In this document: positions 56,515-63,610 of the stretch, one piece after another
Layout of the letters: each line of letters opens with the position of its first letter
Position numbering within the stretch: position 1 is the stretch's first letter
Source: Macrococcus hajekii
Lineage (GTDB): Bacteria; Bacillota; Bacilli; Staphylococcales; Staphylococcaceae
DNA: 64,000 bases
Assembly: GCF_004359505.1 (NCBI RefSeq)
Contig: NZ_SCWE01000001.1
Location: 744,001-808,000 of the forward strand
Direction: 5' to 3'
Position numbers and translations under genes: made by a program
The notes under the pieces: generated by a model
Told to the model about the DNA's origin: nothing
The model's input: only the letters and a program-made list of their open reading frames with translations
Databases searched by the model: none

Positions 56515-57852
56515 TTATTTAATAAGCAGTGAACCCATCACAATGATGATGACAACTGGAATGATATATTTCAGCAGGATAATCCAGATTTTAAATAACC
56601 CTACATAGCGTCTGCTGATAATGATTTCATCCGCTGCTATACGTTTATCAAGCACATAGCCTGTGAATAATGAAAACGCAAGTGCACCGATCGGCAGCAG
56701 GATATTGGATACCAGGTAATCCATATTATCAAAGAATGTACCCGCCAGAAATTTTGTCTCGGCCAGTAGTCCGAACGACAATGCGGACGGTATGCCGACA
56801 ATAAATAACAGCACCGCTATCAGCACAACGGCTCGCTGACGCTTCGTTTCATTTCCTCTCGTTGCATTCGCAACATTGATCTCCAGCAGATTGATGGATG
56901 AAGTAATGGTTGCAAAGAAGAAGAGCAGCAGGAAAACGAGATAGAACAACTGACCGAACGGTAACTGATCGAAGACATGCGGCAGTACAACGAATAACAA
57001 ACCGGGTCCTTCTGTATTATCGATATGAAGTGCAGCTGTCGCTGGAAAAATAGCCAGCCCCGCCAGCAATGTCACCATAATATTCAGACCGACAATTGAT
57101 ACTCCTGACTGAACAAGATCATTATCTTTCTTTAAATACGACGCATATGTCAGCATCCCACCGAAGCCGACTGACAGTGAAAAGAACGATTGCCCGAGCG
57201 CGAACAAAATACTCTCTTGATTCAATGACTTAAAATCAGGCTTCAGGAAATAGATGATTCCTGCCATACTGCCTTCCAGAGAAACTGAACGAATGATAAC
57301 AATCATAAAGAAAATAAATAATAGCGGCATCATCACTTTAGAGGCACGTTCAATACCTTTTTCGATGCCTGCAGCCACAATCAATGCAGTCAGTGCAATG
57401 AAGACAAATTGCCCTGTCAGTACGTAAATCGGTTGACTGATCATCGTATTAAACAGTTCATCGTATTGTTTTGTCCCTGTACCGGTCAACAACGCATACA
57501 GGGTATGAACGAAATAAAGAAGGATCCAGCCTCCTATCACACTATAGAAACTGAGCAGCAGGAAGACACCGATATTGCCGAGATGGCCGATGCTGTTATA
57601 AATTTTTTTACCCGTCACTGTACTGAATGCCTGAGTGCTATGCGTTTGTGAATGGCGGCCTATCACAAATTCTGATAGCAGTAACGGAAAACCGATGAGC
57701 AGCGTAAAAATCAGGAAGACTAGCAGAAAAGCAGCCCCACCATTCGCTGCCATGACATAAGGAAACTTCCAGATTGCGCCCAGTCCGATCGCTGACCCTG
57801 CACTGGCCAGAATAAACCCCAGTTTTGAATTCCAAGATGCGCGTGTTGTCAT
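56515..57852 (-). CDS. Neurotransmitter:sodium symporter family transporter
   Basis: Sodium-coupled amino-acid uptake of the LeuT/TnaT/MhsT type. The 445 residues have about 11 or 12 hydrophobic helices. The unwound helix 1 signature LASAGSAIGLGAIWKFPYVMA lies at about 15-35. Helix 6 has FALGQSFFSLSVGFG near 212-226. The substrate cannot be read directly. Characterised bacterial members include a tryptophan transporter, which is interesting because the leader encodes a single-Trp peptide. AGGAGG lies 7 bp before the ATG, downstream of tandem terminators. Confidence 0.93.
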   Translation of the reverse strand: MTTRASWNSKLGFILASAGSAIGLGAIWKFPYVMAANGGAAFLLVFLIFTLLIGFPLLLSEFVIGRHSQTHSTQAFSTVTGKKIYNSIGHLGNIGVFLLLSFYSVIGGWILLYFVHTLYALLTGTGTKQYDELFNTMISQPIYVLTGQFVFIALTALIVAAGIEKGIERASKVMMPLLFIFFMIVIIRSVSLEGSMAGIIYFLKPDFKSLNQESILFALGQSFFSLSVGFGGMLTYASYLKKDNDLVQSGVSIVGLNIMVTLLAGLAIFPATAALHIDNTEGPGLLFVVLPHVFDQLPFGQLFYLVFLLLFFFATITSSINLLEINVANATRGNETKRQRAVVLIAVLLFIVGIPSALSFGLLAETKFLAGTFFDNMDYLVSNILLPIGALAFSLFTGYVLDKRIAADEIIISRRYVGLFKIWIILLKYIIPVVIIIVMGSLLIK

Positions 57853-57879
57853 AGTAAAACCTCCTGAAAAATTTTTTCT

Positions 57880-57911
57880 AAAAAAAACGACCTATGTGTA
57901 TCCATAGGCCG
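57880..57911 (-). terminator. Leader terminator 2 of the symporter gene
   Basis: Minus strand CGGCCTATG-GATACA-CATAGGTCG (one G-U pair) followed by T8. It ends only 27 bp before the symporter ATG, so it must be read through for expression. Confidence 0.85.
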
Positions 57912-57943
57912 AAAAAAAGAAGCCTGTGTATACACACGGCCTC
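57912..57943 (-). terminator. Leader terminator 1 of the symporter gene
   Basis: Minus strand GAGGCC...GGCTTC stem extended by the self-complementary TGTGTATACACA, followed by T7. It directly precedes terminator 2, and the two resemble each other (GGCC, ATACACA), suggesting duplication. Confidence 0.85.
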
Positions 57944-57954
57944 AAGATAAAAAT

Positions 57955-58048
57955 CATGAAGAGACCGTCATAGATGACTTATATCTATGACGGATATAAG
58001 TCCTATGACAGTTGCCAACCTTTTAATGGTGTCATTAGCTTCTTCATG
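57955..58048 (-). promoter_or_regulatory. Switching hairpin leader of the symporter gene
   Basis: Two exclusive stems are seen. Stem X pairs GTCATAG+GACTTATATC (58009-57993 side) with GATATAAGTC+CTATGAC (57985-57967 side), 17 bp with a 2-base bulge. Stem Y pairs CCGTCATAGAT with ATCTATGACGG (57983-57993 with 57965-57975), a perfect 11 bp. X includes the last Ser and stop codons of the small ORF; Y shares X's loop and 3' arm. An 8 bp pairing CATGAAGA / TCTTCATG (58041-58048 with 57955-57962) would close the structure and cover the small ORF start. Confidence 0.7.
58003..58047 (-). CDS. Putative leader peptide MKKLMTPLKGWQLS
   Basis: A 14-codon ORF 9 bp after GAGG (58057-58060); an in-frame ATG at 58053 is closer than usual. 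It carries one Trp codon four codons before the TAG stop. The stop lies at the base of stem X, so a ribosome finishing the peptide would break X and allow Y. Nothing else supports expression, but ribosome site, length and position fit a regulatory leader peptide for the symporter. Confidence 0.55.
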   Translation of the reverse strand: MKKLMTPLKGWQLS

Positions 58049-58110
58049 TTCATGCACCTCTTCTTAGAATAATCTTACTTTATCAAATTGTCTGATAATA
58101 AACAACCTTT

Positions 58111-58647
58111 TTATAAATTAATCTTATAATATTTGATTGTGCGTTCACTCACCACTTCAGGCAGAAGCCCGTACGCCATAAGAACAGAAGTCCAGTCATA
58201 TTTTCTCAGGTCAAAGACGACAAAGGAGCGACTCGTGCGCATCAACTCAGTAATCAGTGTCTCAGGTTCATAGAATAGGTGCAGCGGTATACTGACATAG
58301 GCACAGTCAAATTTCTGATCTTTGTACGGGATAACCGTACGTTTCAGCTGCTTATAGGAAAAATGAGGATAAAGATGAATAGCCTGCTGCATATCTTTTG
58401 GCGCCTGGTCAATATAAAAACCTTTAATCGGTTGTCTGCGGTCAATGTCACTCAGTAAGGTGCCATTGAAACAGCCTATACTGAGAACCTTCTTCTGTAC
58501 AGGTAACGTCTGAACAAAGCGTGAAAAAGGTCTGAAATAAATCGACGTCACTACACCCACTCTATAGACCCGTTCAGCTGGCTGCTCAAAAAAAGCAGAT
58601 CGCTTGGCCCATTTTTTTCTGAGTTTTCGTTCTTGACGAATATCCAC
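58111..58647 (-). CDS. SAM-dependent methyltransferase-like protein
   Basis: 178 residues with a Rossmann-type SAM motif VLSIGCFNGTLLSDI (about 54-68), an acidic residue after the second strand (YIDQAP) and a strand FDCAYVSIPLHLF in the position of motif IV. The start codon is GTG, 8 bp after AAGGAG. No substrate is evident. It is 12 bp downstream of ylbF and probably co-transcribed with it. Possibly catalytically degenerate, because the classical GxGxG is reduced to GCFNG. Confidence 0.75.
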   Translation of the reverse strand: MDIRQERKLRKKWAKRSAFFEQPAERVYRVGVVTSIYFRPFSRFVQTLPVQKKVLSIGCFNGTLLSDIDRRQPIKGFYIDQAPKDMQQAIHLYPHFSYKQLKRTVIPYKDQKFDCAYVSIPLHLFYEPETLITELMRTSRSFVVFDLRKYDWTSVLMAYGLLPEVVSERTIKYYKINL

Positions 58648-58659
58648 AGCTTACACTCC

Positions 58660-59088
58660 TTAAGCTGAACAAGAGCAGCCGCCACTGCAGCTATGTTCAG
58701 TAGTGAAGAACGGATTACCACTTTCTACTTTGACTTCTTTAGAGATGGCGTTCGAAACAATCACCAGCACTTCATCGAGCAATGACTGAAGGGCCATCTC
58801 ACTCTTTTTCGCTTCTGCTACAGCTGGATGGAGGTCATACGCTTTCTTCGCCCTTCTCGTCTCAAGCAATGTCTCCATATAATCAGGATGATAGCGTCCA
58901 AAGCGCATGACTTCATCGTAACGCTCCTTCAGTTTTATCAGCTGTTTTTTCAATATTTCTACTTCTTCGTTCTGTTTAAGCGCTAATTGATGCGCTCTAT
59001 ATTGTTCATAGCTTTCACTCTGCAGAATATAAGCATTCAGTTCATCTGCTTTATCCAGCACGCTGAACAACTGCTCATTGTATATCAT
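58660..59088 (-). CDS. ylbF: YlbF (RicF) family regulator with C-terminal cysteine cluster
   Basis: 142 residues, mostly helical. The YlbF/YmcA core is about 5-115, with conserved-looking charged helices (EEVEILKKQLIKLKERYDEV). The C-terminus CSGGCSCSA has cysteines 134, 138 and 140. In Bacillus, YlbF forms the Y-complex (RicAFT) with YmcA and YaaT. That complex carries iron-sulfur clusters and directs RNase Y maturation of operon transcripts. GAGG precedes the ATG. Confidence 0.87.
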   Translation of the reverse strand: MIYNEQLFSVLDKADELNAYILQSESYEQYRAHQLALKQNEEVEILKKQLIKLKERYDEVMRFGRYHPDYMETLLETRRAKKAYDLHPAVAEAKKSEMALQSLLDEVLVIVSNAISKEVKVESGNPFFTTEHSCSGGCSCSA

Positions 59089-59101
59089 GTCAAAACCTCA
59101 C

Positions 59102-60016
59102 TTATTTATTCAAGTATCTCGCTGCGTAGCAATCAGATGCTTCTGCCTGAACGCGACTGAATCGATTGTTCAGAATCAGTTGTCTCTCAGTATTCAGCCA
59201 CATATTGACTGCTTCACCAGAATCATAAGCCTTGCTTTTACTGACTCCAGGAGTATTCCGCTGACAGAGCTCCTTCGTAACAGGTTGATAGAGTTCCAGT
59301 TGATGGATATCAGAACTTGCTCGAATCATATTGATGATTTCTGCCAGTGTCTCTCTTTCATTGAGCTGTGTAAGTATAGACTGCTCTCTGTTCATTGTAC
59401 GCTCAAGCGGCTTACCATTCAAGTGTGCGGTGTAAGGCAGCATCTGAACCAATAGAGGTGCAGTCATATATCTAACTCCCATCACCTTATCAGTCTGCTG
59501 ATCGACATAGACTTGCGCGAATACTTTGCCATATTTAATCAGCGGCTGTGTCTTCATATCAACTTCTGTCAGTTCAAAACTATATTCGCCGTCTTCAGTC
59601 TTTATAACCGGTTCAGTATCGATAAATGTACCTTGATAAATTTCTGCGGCACGCTGATTGACTTTAAATGGGCTGATATCAGCATCGATTCCTGCCGCAT
59701 AAATCATACCAATTTTATCATCGCGCACACGGACATCGTAATAAGCTGTATTCGCCTGATAAATATAATGCTCATATTTATTGTCACCGGCATAAATCCG
59801 CTCAGGATAACCAAAATCAGCTGTCCAGTCATCGATACTTTTCCCGATATACTGCCCTGCTCCTTCAGTCAGTTCAGGATTAACATGCTGAACTTCTGTA
59901 CGGGTCGCTTCTTCGGGCTCCTCCAGATCATCAAAATCATCCGTTGAATAAAATAGAAGCACTAGCCCAATCACTACTAACAACATCATTAAAATCTTAA
60001 TCACTATATTTTTCAT
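59102..60016 (-). CDS. ylbC: YlbC-like CAP-associated domain protein
   Basis: 304 residues from the ATG at 60016 (6 bp from GGAG). One N-terminal helix (about 5-24) is followed by an acidic linker. The CAP-associated N-domain then follows: IGKSIDDWTADFGYPERIYAGDNKYEHYIY near 58-87, and the repeat-like TEVDMKTQPLIKYGKVFAQVYVD. The C-terminal ~110 residues occupy the CAP position but lack the recognisable His/Glu motifs of SCP/CAP proteins, so this part looks shortened or degenerate. Probably membrane-anchored facing outward. Function unknown. Confidence 0.8.
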   Translation of the reverse strand: MKNIVIKILMMLLVVIGLVLLFYSTDDFDDLEEPEEATRTEVQHVNPELTEGAGQYIGKSIDDWTADFGYPERIYAGDNKYEHYIYQANTAYYDVRVRDDKIGMIYAAGIDADISPFKVNQRAAEIYQGTFIDTEPVIKTEDGEYSFELTEVDMKTQPLIKYGKVFAQVYVDQQTDKVMGVRYMTAPLLVQMLPYTAHLNGKPLERTMNREQSILTQLNERETLAEIINMIRASSDIHQLELYQPVTKELCQRNTPGVSKSKAYDSGEAVNMWLNTERQLILNNRFSRVQAEASDCYAARYLNK

Positions 60017-60079
60017 CACATTCTCCGTACATATTAGTCCTTCATATTATACATTATTTACACATAAATAAATAACTGA

Positions 60080-60108
60080 TTGCAACACGGCTCTTTTTAT
60101 CATAAAAT
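60080..60108 (+). promoter_or_regulatory. Promoter of the YugN-like gene
   Basis: TTGCAA (60080-60085), 17 bp, TAAAAT (60103-60108), 32 bp before the ATG. Confidence 0.65.
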
Positions 60109-60140
60109 TAGGAGTGAGCATATTGAGGGAGGTTTATTAA

Positions 60141-60500
60141 ATGGTATTCGACAATTCAGGTATTGAAAACATCGTAGCTGATCAAAATATTATTCAGCAT
60201 GTCATGAATAAACACGGACTTAATCTTGGTGGACACTGGGATTATGAACGTGTAACTTATGACCTTAAATATCAGATCGAAGAGGGGATTTACTACCTCC
60301 GCATTCCAGGTTATGCCGTTGAAGGTGATGTGGGTGCAAGAAATGCAACACTTCAGATGATGGATCCTTACTTAGGAAAACATTATTATCCAACAGGTAT
60401 CGAATATGGTGAGGATGAATATTTCCCTCCAGCAGTCGTTGAACATTGCAAACGTACAATCATCAGCATCAGCAATGACCTTAAAGAAATTCTTGCTTAA
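60141..60500 (+). CDS. YugN-like family protein
   Basis: 119 residues, soluble, no signal peptide. Contains LGGHWDYERVTYDLKY (about 29-44) and YYLRIPGYAVEGDVG (about 51-65), which fit the YugN-like family. Function unknown. GGGAGG precedes the ATG by 8 bp. It is followed 48 bp later by the AI-2E family transporter, probably in the same transcript. Confidence 0.85.
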   Translation: MVFDNSGIENIVADQNIIQHVMNKHGLNLGGHWDYERVTYDLKYQIEEGIYYLRIPGYAVEGDVGARNATLQMMDPYLGKHYYPTGIEYGEDEYFPPAVVEHCKRTIISISNDLKEILA

Positions 60501-60548
60501 GACGTGGGTGACCACGTCTTTTTTAATATCAATTTGTGAGGTGCTGCT

Positions 60549-61598
60549 ATGTTTAAGAGATTTATGACAAAACGAAACTTAACCATTTTACTGACCATCA
60601 TCCTGGTCATTTTATTCATTTATTATATTTTACCGATTTCCATTCCTATTGTAGTCGCTATTATTCTGGCACTTGTACTGGAACCAGCCGTCAAGAGATT
60701 AGAACAGAAGCTCGGCAGTCGTAAATGGAGTGTTACTGCCTTATATTCAGGTATATTGCTTTTTTTAGTGGTGCTTCTCTATTTAATGATGACACGCTTA
60801 ACCGAAGCTGTGCTTGAATTTTCCAAGGACCTGCCTTCTAAAGCGGATGCATTGATTGATGCATGGGGCAATATTGAAAACCGGATGAATCAATTGCTGC
60901 CTTCAAGCGTCACAGAGACACTGAGCAGTGAAGTTCAGAAGTTCCTGCTCTCTATCCGCGATGCGATTGTCGACATGTTCAATGTTCAGAATATCACGGC
61001 TTTTATTTCGATACTGCCGGAGCTGATTATCTCAGGACTCGTCTTTTTAGTAGCACTCTTCTTATTTATGCTTGAAGTGCCACGCATGAAGCAATTTATT
61101 AGACAGCATACTTATGAACGGACCTATACGAGAGGCATGCTGATCTGGAGAAGAGTATCAACCTCTGTCTTTGGCATGCTGCGTGCGGCTGTCATTCTGT
61201 CCTTCATCACATGGGTATTCACATTTATCGGCCTGCTGTTTATCGTACCTGAGAATGCGCTTGTGCTCAGTCTGATCATCTGCATCGTTGATCTGCTGCC
61301 TATTATCGGAGCGACAGGCATCACCATTCCGTGGACACTTTATGAGTTGATTACTGGTGACAACATTACAGCTATCAAGCTTGCGCTGCTGTCGGTATTT
61401 CTACTCGTACAGCGTAAAGTTCTGGAACCTAAAATTATGGGTAACGGTGTCGGTCTCAGCCCGCTTGCTACTCTGATATCCATGTATCTAGGCTTGAAAT
61501 TAATGGGCTTTATCGGCTTCTTTATCGGTCCTATCGTCCTGATGATCATCTTTACTTTTGTGGAGTCAGGTGCCATTAAGACGAACTTCAAAATATAA
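60549..61598 (+). CDS. AI-2E family transporter (UPF0118)
   Basis: 349 residues with about eight helices. The typical pattern is present: two or three N-terminal helices, a soluble amphipathic region (about 90-150), then C-terminal helices with the conserved ILDLLPIIGATGI-like and GLSPLATLISMYLGLKLMGFIGFFIGPI motifs. Members include quorum-signal exporters and Na+/H+ antiporters, so the substrate is open. GAGG precedes the ATG. Confidence 0.9.
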   Translation: MFKRFMTKRNLTILLTIILVILFIYYILPISIPIVVAIILALVLEPAVKRLEQKLGSRKWSVTALYSGILLFLVVLLYLMMTRLTEAVLEFSKDLPSKADALIDAWGNIENRMNQLLPSSVTETLSSEVQKFLLSIRDAIVDMFNVQNITAFISILPELIISGLVFLVALFLFMLEVPRMKQFIRQHTYERTYTRGMLIWRRVSTSVFGMLRAAVILSFITWVFTFIGLLFIVPENALVLSLIICIVDLLPIIGATGITIPWTLYELITGDNITAIKLALLSVFLLVQRKVLEPKIMGNGVGLSPLATLISMYLGLKLMGFIGFFIGPIVLMIIFTFVESGAIKTNFKI

Positions 61599-61629
61599 AA
61601 AAATCTCTGACAAAAGTCAGAGATTTTTT
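61598..61629. terminator. Bidirectional terminator between the transporter and the DUF420 gene
   Basis: Perfect hairpin AAAAAATCTCTGAC-AAAA-GTCAGAGATTTTTT, with A- and T-runs suitable for both convergent genes. Confidence 0.9.
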
Positions 61630-62089
61630 ATATGCCAAGAATGGCTTTAAAGACAGAAGTTGTTTCTCCGCCTTTATAGAAGACGTATAGCAGCATATAT
61701 ACTGCGACACCGGTGATTGCTGTAAAGAACCAGATGACTGATGTGGTCGGCCCAAACTTACGATGAATATTCAATCGATCATTCAGTCCTGACCAGATCA
61801 TAATCAGACCGAGTACACCGCCCGTCGTTGCCAGAGTGATATGAAAAATCAGGAAGATGGTGTAGTACAGCTTAATGTCATCAGGTCCACCAAATGATGT
61901 ATTGCCGATAAAGAGTGTGCGCGAAACATAGATAATGAAAAATGTCAGTGCGCTCGCACCTGCTGCAAGCATCACTTTTTTATGACCTTCATAATTCTTT
62001 TTAGCGATTAAATACCAGCCAATTGCTACTAGAATAGCACTGAGCACAATAAAAGATGTACTGATTGTCGGTAAGATTGGTAAGTTCAT
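61628..62089 (-). CDS. ctaM: DUF420 membrane protein (YozB/CtaM-like)
   Basis: 153 residues with four helices. Histidines sit near membrane positions (FHITLATTGG and NIHRKFGPTT). CtaM in S. aureus is needed for maturation of aa3-type terminal oxidase. The family match and position next to ctaG support an oxidase-assembly role. AGGAG precedes the ATG; 9 bp after ctaG. Confidence 0.82.
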   Translation of the reverse strand: MNLPILPTISTSFIVLSAILVAIGWYLIAKKNYEGHKKVMLAAGASALTFFIIYVSRTLFIGNTSFGGPDDIKLYYTIFLIFHITLATTGGVLGLIMIWSGLNDRLNIHRKFGPTTSVIWFFTAITGVAVYMLLYVFYKGGETTSVFKAILGI

Positions 62090-62098
62090 AAGTTTCTC

Positions 62099-63052
62099 CT
62101 ATCTGAATTGATTAAAGTATGCTTGTTCTTTCTGACGTGCTTCTAAACTTCTTTGCGTTGTTGCCTCTTCATCTTTACCTTCTGACCAGCGCCAGTTAAA
62201 GAATACATAGAAGAGCATAACTGCAAAGAAAATTTCCTGTAGTACTTTCATAATGACGCCACCTGTCTGCTGATCCTCCAGTGGTGACATATTCGTAAAG
62301 TACTGAGGACCTGATATATTAGTGGAATCCATAATACTGTTCAAGGTACCTGCTGGCACACAGAGTGTCATCGCTCCTAACCAGGCCTGTGGATCTGTAT
62401 AAGTCTTATACATAGGATGCTGAGCAAAAATAATCAGCCCACATGAAGGCGTGAGCAGGACCCCGATCATAAAGATATAGAATAACTTCTGCAGACCAGA
62501 AAGCTGTTTACGCTCTATTGCTGTACGGTTGAATACAGGATACCACATCATGACTGCTGCTATAAATAGTAGGATCGTGAACAATGAGTGCAAAGTAGCG
62601 CTCTGTTTCAGATAATCCAGCACAAGAGGTAGATGATAAATGCTGAATAAGCCGTTAAAAAAGATAATCGCAAAAACAGGATGAGTCATCGCGTTAAACA
62701 CAGGTCTGATATAAGGACGTGTGATAATATAATCAATCAGATAACTTGGAATAGCAAAATATAATAATGGCACTACCATTAAATAAAGAACGGCCATCTG
62801 CAGCATATGAAAACTAAAAATAATATGACTCAGTAAATCAATCGGACTCCCCTTCGCCAGATACATCAATATCATACTGATAATGAAAAGAATTGTTTCA
62901 CTTTTCTTTAAAGGGCGATTGCCAGGAATCTCATGACGCCATTTTGTCACTGTCAGAAAATAGACAACTGTTACAAATAGGACGGCGACCATATAAAATG
63001 GACTCCAGTTCGCAAAGAAGCCAAATATTGAAACGGAACTTAGATTACCCAT
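62099..63052 (-). CDS. ctaG: Cytochrome c oxidase assembly factor CtaG (caa3 type)
   Basis: 317 residues with about seven helices. Family features: SPFYMVAVLFV (about 16-26), AKGSPIDLLSHIIFSFHMLQMAVLYLMV (His pairs near 75-85) and a C-terminal EDQQTGGVIMKVLQE segment. In Bacillus CtaG is required for caa3 oxidase formation, probably in copper-centre assembly. A terminator separates it from ctaF; a TATAAT (63084-63089, minus) may start it separately. Confidence 0.92.
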   Translation of the reverse strand: MGNLSSVSIFGFFANWSPFYMVAVLFVTVVYFLTVTKWRHEIPGNRPLKKSETILFIISMILMYLAKGSPIDLLSHIIFSFHMLQMAVLYLMVVPLLYFAIPSYLIDYIITRPYIRPVFNAMTHPVFAIIFFNGLFSIYHLPLVLDYLKQSATLHSLFTILLFIAAVMMWYPVFNRTAIERKQLSGLQKLFYIFMIGVLLTPSCGLIIFAQHPMYKTYTDPQAWLGAMTLCVPAGTLNSIMDSTNISGPQYFTNMSPLEDQQTGGVIMKVLQEIFFAVMLFYVFFNWRWSEGKDEEATTQRSLEARQKEQAYFNQFR

Positions 63053-63148
63053 AATATCACTCCAAAAATTAAATCTTACCTTAATTATAAAATAATTTAT
63101 TCACCCGTAACGAAAACAATAACGAACGTTTTATGTCATTTTAAAAAA

Positions 63149-63174
63149 ACACCACTGATGACCATCAGTGGTGT
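63149..63174 (-). terminator. Terminator after ctaF
   Basis: Perfect 11 bp hairpin ACACCACTGAT / ATCAGTGGTGT with a 4-base loop and T7 on the minus strand, just past the ctaF stop. Confidence 0.88.
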
Positions 63175-63180
63175 CTATTA

Positions 63181-63609
63181 CTATTTAAGTGGATCGCCTA
63201 ACCATGTCAGATATAGGGCCATTACAACAAACGAGAGTGCAAGGAAAATACCTGAAATCATGAATAGTTTCGCTACATTATGTCCGTCGTGCTTCATATG
63301 CATGAAGTAGAAGAACTGCAGGATAACCTGAATGAATGCGAGCAATACTAGAATAGGAAGTACGATGGCTTTATCAAGTCCTGCTGCAACCATGCCAAAG
63401 GCGATGAAAGTCAGGAAGATCATGATGCCAAATGTCGTAACCTGCTGTCTCATTTCAGCTGTACGGTTGCGTTTATCGAATTCAAATTTTGCTTTATTGA
63501 AACGTGGCTCAGCATGTGTTGTGTGAACAGCTTGAGTATGCGTTTCAGTCGTTTCAACATCTCTTACTTTGACATGTTCAGTTACGTAGTGTTCATTAGA
63601 TTTTGTCAT
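63181..63609 (-). CDS. ctaF: Cytochrome c oxidase subunit IV
   Basis: 142 residues. A charged, His/Thr-rich N-terminal ~45 residues is followed by three helices (about 58-80, 83-101 and 114-136). The family core FIQVILQFFYFMHMKHDGHN is near 90-109. Subunit IV stabilises the caa3/quinol oxidase. It starts one base after the ctaE stop, with no separate promoter visible. Confidence 0.92.
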   Translation of the reverse strand: MTKSNEHYVTEHVKVRDVETTETHTQAVHTTHAEPRFNKAKFEFDKRNRTAEMRQQVTTFGIMIFLTFIAFGMVAAGLDKAIVLPILVLLAFIQVILQFFYFMHMKHDGHNVAKLFMISGIFLALSFVVMALYLTWLGDPLK

Positions 63610-63610
63610 T

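Noticed and set aside
57955-58060. Known riboswitch (T-box, SAM or lysine type) in the symporter leader
   Set aside because: The AGGGTGGTACCGCG T-box is absent. GAGGTGC resembles part of the lysine box and GGCAAC part of SAM-I, but the remaining conserved core elements are missing.
60126-60143. Five-codon TTG-start ORF (MREVY) before the YugN-like gene
   Set aside because: It has a possible GGAG site and its stop abuts the ATG, but its sequence is simply the Shine-Dalgarno region of the next gene; too short to support.
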